From positions 1-7,845 of the forward strand of contig JBAXXY010000124.1 in NCBI GenBank assembly GCA_037127655.1: 7,845 nucleotides of DNA, given 5' to 3'. Source of the stretch: GWF2-38-69 sp037127655. GTDB taxonomy: Bacteria > Verrucomicrobiota > Lentisphaeria > Victivallales > GWF2-38-69. The notes beneath the pieces are model-generated. The model saw only the letters and a program-made list of their open reading frames with translations, did not search any database and was not told the origin of the DNA. The position numbers and the translations under genes are program-made. Below are positions 1 through 6,766 of the stretch, in pieces (positions within the stretch are counted from its first letter, which is position 1; the number at the start of each line of letters is the position of its first letter).

Positions 1-1220
1 ACTGGGATAGGGCATTTGTAATATCTGGCTTTGTCCGGGAATTGACGACGGCTTATCAGAAGCAATATTGGCGCAATTATGAAGCACAAAAGCGCCCCTA
101 GCGTAAGTTCTACAAAAGTATCTGAATTTCCAAATCCAATAATAAGAGTAAGTATTACTCCAATTGCAGATACTGTGCGGTACGAAAATCTGTTTTGGAC
201 TGATGACTTATTTGGAAGCAGAGGGAAGAGCCCGTCTTCAGCCATTGCAAGTACCTGGCGGCTTAATGAGTAAAGGCAGCCAAAGGCACATACAGCACAG
301 CTAATGATTACTCCGCATACAGGGAGGATTTTGCTTAGAGGAAAATTAGAATGCTCCAGAACGATTGACCAAGGCATATCAGAATTGAGTGCCAGATAGC
401 TCGCACATCCTGTCATGACAGAAATGATGATGATGTATAGCAACGCAACAATGGAGAGTGAGCCAAATACTCCTATTGGCATATCCCGCCTGGGGTTTTT
501 GGTTTCCTGTGAAGCATTTATTACTATATCGAAACCTATTATTGAGAATACAGCGATAGTAGCTCCATTCATCATTCCTCTCCAGCCGTAGGGAAGGAAT
601 GGATCCCAGTTCTGAGGATTGACGCTTGGTATAAGCCAGATAATCATCACTAATATGATTATGAGATTTGCAGATGTGAAAATTATCATGAAGCGGATGC
701 CGTTTTTTGCTCCGAAGATCAGAATCAATGTAATAATTATCATTATTGCCATTCCGGGAACATCAACTATTCCTCCTGAAGCAAGAGGAATAGTAAGTTC
801 TCTGGGAATATCAAATCCTGAAAGCTGTATAAGGTGAGTCATTGAAAGTGACCATGAATTCACCTGAGATATTATTGCCGAAGCAAATTCCAGAATAAGA
901 AACCATCCTGTAATCCATGCTGCGAATTCTCCAAGGCTTAATTGTGCGAACCTGTAGATGCTGCCATTTACAGGCAGTAGGGTAGCTAACTCAGAGTAAA
1001 CCATTGCTATCATGGCACAAAGAAGTCCGCCGATGACAAATGATAGCATTAGAGAAGGTCCTGCGTACTGGCTTGCTCCGATTCCAGGAAGAACATAAGT
1101 CCCATTGCCTATCATTATTCCTACTCCAAGCACAATGAGATGAAAAGAAGTCATAAACCTCGGTAAGGTGCTCGAGGATATAATTAGTGTGATGTCTGAA
1201 TATTTTCTTAGCCTAAGCAT
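1..1220 (-). CDS. APC-family amino acid permease (3' end beyond window)
   Basis: This frame stays open from an ATG at 1220 to the window edge, giving 406 codons with no stop, so the C-terminus is missing. It encodes a polytopic inner-membrane protein with about ten hydrophobic segments (roughly residues 26-48, 55-80, 99-122, 153-171, 177-197, 217-236, 250-272, 296-320, 349-364, 372-390). Family signatures of the amino acid-polyamine-organocation transporters, closest to the cationic amino acid/YfnA-like group, are GVGIMIGNGTYVLPG (32-46), the LPVNGSIYR and LGEFAAWITGW segments (82-106), and IGFD followed by ETKNPRRDMPIG (228-250). Relatives are about 460 residues long, so some 50 residues and probably two helices lie outside. 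The ATG at 1220 is preferred because no other start lies upstream before a stop and it leaves a normal cytosolic N-terminus; Met23 (1154) is an alternative. No Shine-Dalgarno is visible. The substrate cannot be read from sequence, but amino acid uptake or exchange is the likely role. It is probably transcribed separately from the M15 gene, given the 207-base gap. Confidence 0.9.
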   Translation of the reverse strand, partial: MLRLRKYSDITLIISSSTLPRFMTSFHLIVLGVGIMIGNGTYVLPGIGASQYAGPSLMLSFVIGGLLCAMIAMVYSELATLLPVNGSIYRFAQLSLGEFAAWITGWFLILEFASAIISQVNSWSLSMTHLIQLSGFDIPRELTIPLASGGIVDVPGMAIMIIITLILIFGAKNGIRFMIIFTSANLIIILVMIIWLIPSVNPQNWDPFLPYGWRGMMNGATIAVFSIIGFDIVINASQETKNPRRDMPIGVFGSLSIVALLYIIIISVMTGCASYLALNSDMPWSIVLEHSNFPLSKILPVCGVIISCAVCAFGCLYSLSRQVLAMAEDGLFPLLPNKSSVQNRFSYRTVSAIGVILTLIIGFGNSDTFVELTLGALLCFIIAPILLLISRRQFPDKARYYKCPIP

Positions 1221-1258
1221 TATCGATAAAAGTATTAAATAGAATGAATGATACCATT

Positions 1259-1309
1259 TAGCTTAAATTATCTCTCAAATTTGATTCAAAGCAATAGAGA
1301 TAATAGCTA
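1259..1309. repeat. Imperfect inverted repeat upstream of the permease
   Basis: The arms are TAGCT (1259-1263) with AGCTA (1305-1309), and ATTATCTCT (1267-1275) with AGAGATAAT (1296-1304). The inner 9 base pairs and outer 5 base pairs are separated by a 3-base bulge (1264-1266) on one side only. The 20-base loop itself contains the perfect palindrome TCAAATTTGA (1275-1284) and a TTTG-ATT-CAAA mini-hairpin (1280-1290). No T tract follows on either strand, so this is not a classical terminator. It overlaps the candidate promoter -10 and lies 38 bases before the permease start, which suggests an operator or a leader hairpin. The symmetry is seen directly; the function is inferred. Confidence 0.6.
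1267..1294 (-). promoter_or_regulatory. Candidate sigma-70-type promoter for the permease
   Basis: On the minus strand TTGCTT (1294-1289) is followed after 16 bases by GATAAT (1272-1267). The -10 matches the consensus at five of six positions and the -35 at three. Transcription would begin near 1258-1260, giving a leader of about 40 bases before the permease ATG at 1220. AT-rich DNA yields such matches by chance, so the position upstream of a gene after a long gap is the main support. Confidence 0.4.
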
Positions 1310-1367
1310 AGAGGCATGGTTTATATTCCAGTGCTGTAAGAGTTATCCAGATTGGATTATGCCTGAT

Positions 1368-1393
1368 AAAAAACAGAGGCAAACAAAAAGCCT
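1368..1393 (-). terminator. Weak intrinsic-terminator-like hairpin after the M15 gene
   Basis: Read on the minus strand, AGGC (1393-1390), a 9-base loop and GCCT (1380-1377) are followed by CTG and six Ts (1373-1368). It lies about 35 bases after the stop codon of the M15 peptidase gene, the right place to end the upstream transcription unit. The stem has only 4 base pairs, so termination efficiency would be low unless other factors act. Confidence 0.3.
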
Positions 1394-1427
1394 GATACTT
1401 ACGGTAAATCCTGCAATAAATGGAATG

Positions 1428-1991
1428 TTATTCGCTAACTATCCCATATTGGCAGGCATCGAATCGAGCTTGCCATGCATTTGGGTCACTATTTAGATTG
1501 TCATCTATGTGGACTGGGTCTTGATCTTTGAAATCTCCGCCCCATCTGAGAGTTTTGTCCTTTCTGATGTCATTTATAAAGTTTCTGACATTGCAAGGAC
1601 GATTTTTCAGGTTTGATTTTCTAAGGAGATTTGAGTCATACAAATCTCCATTATAGAAAACATTCATATCTATGGCATGTCCTGCAAGGTGATTCGATCT
1701 TTTTGAAGAGTGGACGATTGTTCCTGTTAGTATCTGATCAGGAGTCCTGAATGAACTAGTCACATAGACTATTACACCATTTTCTCTTGCGTAGGAATCT
1801 ATCCGATACATTGACGGGAGGAATTCTGAATCAATTACTATGGGCTTATTTTCATAACCGATGATATTGGCGCTCTTATATGAAACCAATATATCCTTCG
1901 GTTTTTCTGGGACACACGAAGTTAGAAGAAAAAGAAACAAGGGAATAAATAATAGAGCAAGAAGGGAAAAGGAATGGCTTTTTTTATCCAT
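1428..1991 (-). CDS. M15-family peptidase lipoprotein (D,D-carboxypeptidase/endopeptidase-like)
   Basis: The 187-residue product has a lipoprotein signal peptide: a KK-containing start, a hydrophobic stretch at 9-23 and the lipobox LTSC with Cys26 as the lipidated residue. Residue +2 is Val rather than Asp, which under the E. coli sorting rule favours the outer membrane. The rest is an M15 zinc peptidase domain with SNHLAGHAID (99-108), in which His101 and Asp108 fit the SxHxxGxAxD zinc motif, and WGGDF (150-154) followed by DPVH (158-161), giving catalytic Asp158 and third zinc ligand His161. Arg82 in SFRT matches the conserved arginine before the zinc motif. The DxxH form resembles L-Ala-D-Glu endolysin-type and VanY-like members. 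The likely role is peptidoglycan peptide cleavage at the periplasmic face; D,D-carboxypeptidase and endopeptidase activity cannot be told apart here. The gene starts 15 bases after argS, with AAGGA (2004-2000) spaced 8 bases from the ATG, so it is probably the last gene of the manA-argS unit. Confidence 0.85.
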   Translation of the reverse strand: MDKKSHSFSLLALLFIPLFLFLLTSCVPEKPKDILVSYKSANIIGYENKPIVIDSEFLPSMYRIDSYARENGVIVYVTSSFRTPDQILTGTIVHSSKRSNHLAGHAIDMNVFYNGDLYDSNLLRKSNLKNRPCNVRNFINDIRKDKTLRWGGDFKDQDPVHIDDNLNSDPNAWQARFDACQYGIVSE

Positions 1992-2006
1992 ATCCTGAGT
2001 CCTTAT

Positions 2007-3800
2007 TTACATCACTTCAGGGATATCTATAGTCAGAGTCCTAAGCCCATCTGAAATAATGTCTTTGATAGCTGAACTCAATGCGATTCTAGCTTTTTTA
2101 AGTTCTGAATTCTCTGCATTAAGTACTGAACATTCACGATAGAAGGAATTATAAGCCTTAGATAAATCAAGAAGGTAGTTAACCAATACCGAACAGTCTA
2201 ATTTTTCTGCAGAAGCGAGCAAAGCTTCAGGATAAAATGAGGCCATAACGGCGAGTGCTTTTTCCCATTTGGTATCGAGGAGAGACCAGTTTATGCTCTC
2301 ATCTGAAGTTTTATCTTCTTTGTCGTATTTCTTTAGGATTGAATTGATCCTGGCACAGACATACTGGACATAAGGACCGGTATCGCCTTCGAATTTAATA
2401 GATGCCTGCGGATCAAAGAGAATAGTTGTTTTTGGGTTAAATTTAAGGAGCATGAATTTTAGTGCGCCGATAGCTATTATCTCAGACCTGCTGTCTATAT
2501 CCTGGGGTATTTCACCATTGAGTCTCTCAAGTGTCGCACTCTTGGCGAGGTCACGCATATCATCAAAAAGGTTGTCAGCATCTACGACTGTGCCTTCTCT
2601 GCTCTTCATCTTTCCTGATGGCAGGTTTATCATGCCGTAAGCGAGGTGATAAAGCCTATCCGCCCATGTATGACCCAATACCTTCATGATGGCAAAGAGT
2701 GTCTTGAAGTGATGAATTTGTTCATCTCCGACAATCCAGATTTGCTGGTCAGGATGGAAATCACTATCCTTTTTAAGAGTAGTGCCGATGTCCTGAGTGA
2801 TGTAAACACTTGTATTGTCTGAACGAAGCAGGACTTTTTCAGTTAAGCCGAAAGGCTTCAGATCTGCAAAGATTGCGCCATCAATTCTTCTTTTGAAAAT
2901 CCCATCTTTTTCGCCTTTAAGGACAATATCTTTTCCTAGCTTATATGTGTCGCTTTCAAGGTAAACTCTATCGAACTTGATGCCCATACGCTTGTATGTG
3001 ACTTCAAATCCGCTGATTACCCATTCGTTCATGGTCTTCCATAGTTTGATAATCTCAGGATCGGAGTTTTCCCATTTTATAAGTATTTCCTGAGCTTCCT
3101 GTCCGATTGGAGTCAGAGCGAAAAGCTCTTCATCAGTTTTATCTATATATTCAAGATTGGATTCTCTAAGCGCTGCAAGCTCTTTTCTGAGTTCCTGATC
3201 AAATCTTACATAGAACTCACCGACCAGGTGATCGCCTTTTTTGCCTGATGATTCAGGCGTTACTCCATTGCCATATCTTTTATAGGCAAGCATGGATTTA
3301 CAGATATGAATTCCTCTGTCATTTATCAGGTTAACTGCAAAGACATCGTGGTCAACTCTCCTTAAAAGAGATGCAAGCGACATTCCAAGCGTATTATTTC
3401 TTAAGTGACCTAAATGCAGCGGTTTATTGGTGTTGGGAGCTGAATACTCGATCAAAATTCTTTTCTTGTCTTTGTTGCTAACTTTTGCGGACTCCATAAT
3501 TTTCTGTGTGTCCGAAATAGTATCTCTGAAAAGAGCATCAGCTTTCAGGCTAAAATTAACGAAAGCTTTAATCCTATTTACTTTTTCAATTTCAGCATGA
3601 GCGCTAAGGAATTCCAAGATCGAACTTGATATATCTTCAGGTTTTCCTTTTAGGATAGAGGCGAGTTTGAAGCAATTGACAGTTAGCTCTCCATCCATAT
3701 TCGGAGGACAAATCTCCAGCTGGATATTGATGAGGTCTTTTGAGACGGAATGCTTAGCCGACAAGAATGATCTTAGATCATCAATGATTCTTAAATTCAT
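2007..3800 (-). CDS. argS: Arginyl-tRNA synthetase
   Basis: This class I synthetase joins arginine to tRNA-Arg using ATP in the cytoplasm. The 597-residue length is normal. Domains in order are the ArgRS-specific N-terminal tRNA-binding domain (about 1-90), the Rossmann catalytic core with EYSAPNTNKPLHLGH (118-132, HIGH motif as HLGH at 129-132), the LINDRGIHICKS segment (158-169), the VYITQDIGT segment (332-340), a KMSKS-equivalent loop GKMKSREG (396-403), and the C-terminal DALR anticodon-binding domain beginning near DTGPYVQYVCARI (473-485) and ending in PEVM, close to the usual PERM-type C-terminus. All catalytic motifs are present, so the enzyme looks functional. The ATG at 3800 fits the family N-terminus and no in-frame alternative lies just upstream, yet the 16-base gap from the manA stop is T- and A-rich and holds no Shine-Dalgarno. 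Initiation may depend on coupling to manA translation or on an unstructured leader. Confidence 0.97.
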   Translation of the reverse strand: MNLRIIDDLRSFLSAKHSVSKDLINIQLEICPPNMDGELTVNCFKLASILKGKPEDISSSILEFLSAHAEIEKVNRIKAFVNFSLKADALFRDTISDTQKIMESAKVSNKDKKRILIEYSAPNTNKPLHLGHLRNNTLGMSLASLLRRVDHDVFAVNLINDRGIHICKSMLAYKRYGNGVTPESSGKKGDHLVGEFYVRFDQELRKELAALRESNLEYIDKTDEELFALTPIGQEAQEILIKWENSDPEIIKLWKTMNEWVISGFEVTYKRMGIKFDRVYLESDTYKLGKDIVLKGEKDGIFKRRIDGAIFADLKPFGLTEKVLLRSDNTSVYITQDIGTTLKKDSDFHPDQQIWIVGDEQIHHFKTLFAIMKVLGHTWADRLYHLAYGMINLPSGKMKSREGTVVDADNLFDDMRDLAKSATLERLNGEIPQDIDSRSEIIAIGALKFMLLKFNPKTTILFDPQASIKFEGDTGPYVQYVCARINSILKKYDKEDKTSDESINWSLLDTKWEKALAVMASFYPEALLASAEKLDCSVLVNYLLDLSKAYNSFYRECSVLNAENSELKKARIALSSAIKDIISDGLRTLTIDIPEVM

Positions 3801-3816
3801 GATTTTGTGTAAAAAA

Positions 3817-4827
3817 TTAAGCTAAAGTTTTAAGGACGGTGGATTCAGCCGTTTCATCTGCCAGGATGGAGTATTGTCCGAATGAAGCAGGGACAAGAGC
3901 GCTCCTTCCCATAGGCACTTCAGTAATTACGCTATCCTTCTGGATTTTTATACTGTTATTGACAGCAGTAATAATGTGAAAAACGCCTGAGCCATTATGC
4001 ATTGTAGTGTCATCCCATTTCCCTGTAAGTCTGAGGTCATCCACCTTAAAGAAAGGACAATATTGAATAATAGGGAATTTACGGTTATGCGCGGTACCAC
4101 CTGTAACTCCAGATACTTTAGATGAGGATCTCTGGATAAAGTGGATGCTTTCGAGAGCCTTTTCCATGTGCAATTCTCTTGGTTTGCCATCGGCTCCTAT
4201 TCTTCCCCAGTCGCTTATTCTAAAAGTCGTTTCAGAGTTTTGCTGCACTTCAAATAAAAGGTTTCCTTCTCCTATGGCATGAACTGTTCCAGCACTGATA
4301 AAATATGCGTCTCCGGCAACTGATTTAGATGCCTGCAGATATTTTTCCACTTCAACGCTCTGGCATGTATTAAGGAAACTTCCCTTAGTGGCTTTATGAT
4401 TCAAACCGACAAATATCTTAGCATCTTTTTTGGCGGCTATGATATACCACATTTCAGTTTTGGGTTCTGCTCCTTTAAGTTTTTTACAGGTCGCTTCATC
4501 TGGATGAACCTGAAGTGATAATCTCTGGCCTGCATCAATGATTTTAACCAGAAGAGGAAAAAGTTTAGCTGCATATTTTTCGCCAACCAGACTACTTCCG
4601 TATGTTTCAATTAGTTCTCTGATAGTTTTTCCTTTGAGAGGACCATTTTCGACGATGCTTTGGGAGTCGGGCCTATCTACAATTTCCCAAGCCTCTCCGA
4701 TTGGAAGAGTTGTTTTGGGTAGAGTTCTTCCCAAATGACTCTGCATCATGTCTCCGCCCCAAATGATTTCTTTATAGATAGGGGTGAAAAGAATTGGATA
4801 TAGATTTTCTTTTTCAAGTCTCATCAT
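3817..4827 (-). CDS. manA: Mannose-6-phosphate isomerase, class I (cupin)
   Basis: This zinc enzyme interconverts mannose 6-phosphate and fructose 6-phosphate, linking glycolysis to mannose use and to GDP-mannose for glycans. The 336-residue product has the short Bacillus-type layout of about 310-330 residues. Visible motifs are IIWGG near the N-terminus (21-25), GEAWEI (44-49), LSLQVHPDE (103-111) with metal ligands Gln106 and His108, KTEMWY (123-128) with Glu125, AGTVHAIG (179-186) with His183, and QQNSETTFRISDWGR (195-209) with the catalytic arginine at 203. The C-terminal half (from about 250) is the second cupin-like lobe. A good ribosome site supports the start at 4827; the adjacent second ATG (4824) would also have workable spacing. 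The gene follows a 121-base gap with promoter-like sequence and precedes argS by 16 bases, so it probably opens the manA-argS-M15 unit. Some short relatives are annotated as sugar phosphate isomerases of looser specificity. Confidence 0.93.
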   Translation of the reverse strand: MMRLEKENLYPILFTPIYKEIIWGGDMMQSHLGRTLPKTTLPIGEAWEIVDRPDSQSIVENGPLKGKTIRELIETYGSSLVGEKYAAKLFPLLVKIIDAGQRLSLQVHPDEATCKKLKGAEPKTEMWYIIAAKKDAKIFVGLNHKATKGSFLNTCQSVEVEKYLQASKSVAGDAYFISAGTVHAIGEGNLLFEVQQNSETTFRISDWGRIGADGKPRELHMEKALESIHFIQRSSSKVSGVTGGTAHNRKFPIIQYCPFFKVDDLRLTGKWDDTTMHNGSGVFHIITAVNNSIKIQKDSVITEVPMGRSALVPASFGQYSILADETAESTVLKTLA

Positions 4828-4833
4828 ATTATG

Positions 4834-4839
4834 TCCTCT
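4834..4839 (-). promoter_or_regulatory. Shine-Dalgarno of manA
   Basis: AGAGGA on the minus strand lies 6 bases before the first of two consecutive ATG codons (4827) and 9 bases before the second. It supports a start at the first ATG but does not exclude the second. Confidence 0.7.
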
Positions 4840-4874
4840 ATTGTTTTATTCATTTTGAGGCAAATGAAGTAATT

Positions 4875-4938
4875 GTTATATTTTAAGTTTATAAGTTACA
4901 ATGATAGTTTGAATGTATAGAGTTTGCTACAATGTCAA
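4875..4938 (-). promoter_or_regulatory. Candidate promoter region for manA-argS-M15
   Basis: The 121-base gap between the retropepsin gene and manA holds a perfect -35 hexamer TTGACA on the minus strand (4938-4933), followed after 15 bases by TACATT (4917-4912, four of six matches to the -10 consensus). A second pair, TTGTAA (4901-4896) and TATAAC (4880-4875), is also 15 bases apart and closer to the gene. Both spacings are shorter than the usual 17 bases, so the exact start is uncertain. I see no convincing terminator for the upstream gene here; the best is a 5-base-pair TTTGC/GCAAA stem without a T tract. Confidence 0.35.
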
Positions 4939-4948
4939 ATGCAAAGAT

Positions 4949-6763
4949 TTATTTAATTTCTTTGGGGGTAAGGAGGAGTTCTCCTGATCCATTATTCAGT
5001 TCGACATGGAATCTATTCAGAAAACTCATTCCCAGCAGGCCTATTCCTTTGTCGTCAGGAAGGTCAATTATTACAGCTTGAACATTGGATACTATCTTGC
5101 CGTTGATTGTTATGGAGTCAAGAGTTATCTCTTTTGTTTTAAAGATTCCGCTGGCTGTGGATATTGTCCTTTCTGTTGAAGATGAAGCTGTTATATTTAG
5201 CTCTTTTGCTGTTTTAGATGGTATGCTTACAAGGGATGCGCCTGTATCAACGATAAACTTTTGACTAACACGTCCATTGAGCGTAGCATCAAGGAATATG
5301 CTATTTGTCGGATTTTTCTCAAACTTGATAATAATCTTATTTTTTGAAGACTTCATGTCGGAAATAATTTTCTTTAATTTTTCCAAAGTTGATAAGAACT
5401 GCTTATCAAATTTTGCGCTTTGTATGATTGATTCGGCCTTTTCACAGTCTCCAAACTTGAGATAAATTTCGGCTCCCAAAAGTTTGATTTTTTGATCGTC
5501 GGGAAGTTCTCTTACTGCAAAATCATAGACAGACATAGCATTCATATTATCATCGGCAGCAAGAAGAGATTCGATCCAGTTTACATAAAGACTTGATATT
5601 GTCGAGAATATTTCTGCATCGAACTCATCAGAATTTTTGTTGAGTCCTACTATATCGTCAAGCAATCCAATAGACCTGCCATAACCGTAAATGCCCACAT
5701 TAGCCCATGCGAAACTTTTCAGGACATTTTTATTTTTTATCACAGCAATGATTCCGGGTGTGAGCTCATCAGCTATGTCCCTGATAGCGCCTATTTCGGT
5801 CAGTTTGGAACAGAAAGCATCTGTTAGAATGGATGCTTTCTCTATATAATGAGTATTCTTAATATCATTTTTTTTTATGAACTGTGTAAAACTTAAGAAG
5901 TATTGACGAAGCGTATCATTCTTCAAGGAATTTATTTTTTTATTAAGAACATCTTTGTCGCTCAATAGCAAAAAGAGAATTTTTGCTGGAATGGCAGGTT
6001 CATCCGATGGAAGAGTAAACTCTTCTCCAAGCCATAAGTAAGCAGTGTTTTTTTGAAATGAAGGAAATACCCATCCGACCAATTCATTGTCTTGGACTAT
6101 TATGGATGGAGATTCGATGTGTAAGTTTTCAATCTCTATAGCAAGTAAATCTCCCTGTTTCTCAATTACCTTGAAGAAATTTATTTTTGTAAGAGACTGA
6201 GTATCAGACGAGAGCAAATAGAAAGCATTAGCGGCGGTCCAATCTCCTACTTTATAGGCGCTTTCAAGGGGGGTATTGCTATTGACTGACGGTAATTTAA
6301 GAAAAACTACACCGTTATCTGTATCCCAGAATACAGTCTCTATTGCTGCTTTGGCTCTAGATTCCGAACAAGAGACAGATATTGCCTTTTCGATGGCGCT
6401 TAGAGGTATGGCAGCAATGTTTTGTTTTGATACATAGACTTGTAGCTTGTTAATTTTGCCATCATCAAAAGTTATGTCTATATCCTCAAAACTAGGAACT
6501 TCCTCTCTTTTCAAAACGCTAATATTTTCTACTTCTGAAACTCTTTTTATTGCGGTGATAACTTCGTTTCTTTCCTCACGGATGGCTTTATTTTGTGATA
6601 AGACGAAGAATAAAACTGCCAGGCAAACAAGGACTATTATAGTTAGAGCGGATAATAGAAGCAGTTTTTTCCCATCGAAATGACTGATATTTAGTTCATA
6701 ACCGCAGTTTATGCAGTGTGCCGCCCCGGATTTGTTTGTGCTTTTACATTTCTTGCAAATCAT
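4949..6763 (-). CDS. Zinc-ribbon, single-pass membrane protein with C-terminal retropepsin-like aspartic protease domain
   Basis: I cannot give this 604-residue protein a known gene name. It begins with a zinc ribbon, CKKC (3-6) and CINC (17-20), followed by one transmembrane helix (about 33-56). Residues 96-235 read like a trypsin/HtrA fold without its triad: PLSAIEKAISV (120-130), FWDTDNGVVFLKLP (145-158), KVGDW (171-175) and NELVGW (226-231) fall where HtrA proteases have their His, Asp and GxSGGP segments, but the catalytic residues are absent. Residues 270-465 are mostly helical, with a TPR-like stretch near 410-450. The C-terminus (about 475-600) is a retropepsin-like aspartic protease with FIVDTGAS (503-510, catalytic Asp506) and the partner segment GLLGMSFLNRF (575-585). 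Such single-lobe domains act as dimers. Topology is probably zinc ribbon in the cytosol and protease outside the membrane, because a zinc ribbon is expected in reducing conditions. The start lies 3 bases after the hisC stop with no Shine-Dalgarno, suggesting translational coupling. The substrate is unknown. An A9 run lies in the helical region. Confidence 0.85.
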   Translation of the reverse strand: MICKKCKSTNKSGAAHCINCGYELNISHFDGKKLLLLSALTIIVLVCLAVLFFVLSQNKAIREERNEVITAIKRVSEVENISVLKREEVPSFEDIDITFDDGKINKLQVYVSKQNIAAIPLSAIEKAISVSCSESRAKAAIETVFWDTDNGVVFLKLPSVNSNTPLESAYKVGDWTAANAFYLLSSDTQSLTKINFFKVIEKQGDLLAIEIENLHIESPSIIVQDNELVGWVFPSFQKNTAYLWLGEEFTLPSDEPAIPAKILFLLLSDKDVLNKKINSLKNDTLRQYFLSFTQFIKKNDIKNTHYIEKASILTDAFCSKLTEIGAIRDIADELTPGIIAVIKNKNVLKSFAWANVGIYGYGRSIGLLDDIVGLNKNSDEFDAEIFSTISSLYVNWIESLLAADDNMNAMSVYDFAVRELPDDQKIKLLGAEIYLKFGDCEKAESIIQSAKFDKQFLSTLEKLKKIISDMKSSKNKIIIKFEKNPTNSIFLDATLNGRVSQKFIVDTGASLVSIPSKTAKELNITASSSTERTISTASGIFKTKEITLDSITINGKIVSNVQAVIIDLPDDKGIGLLGMSFLNRFHVELNNGSGELLLTPKEIK

Positions 6764-6766
6764 AGG

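Noticed and set aside
79..837. Plus-strand open frames at 79-273 and 619-837
   Set aside because: They lie antisense to the APC permease, which has continuous family motifs across this region. Their translations show no recognisable domain.
1361..1398. Direct repeat of GCCTGATA about 30 bases apart (near 1361 and 1390)
   Set aside because: Only two 8-base copies with no further units or flanking symmetry. It is not a CRISPR or an insertion-sequence end and can be chance in a short gap.
1221..1427. Possible small gene or RNA gene in the 207-base gap
   Set aside because: No tRNA-like cloverleaf and no open frame with a start and ribosome site was seen. The content is explained better by a weak terminator plus promoter and operator region.
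3948..4190. An 80-codon minus-strand frame within manA
   Set aside because: It overlaps manA in another frame, where manA has conserved cupin motifs including the AGTVHAIG to DWGR region. It has no ribosome site or recognisable product.
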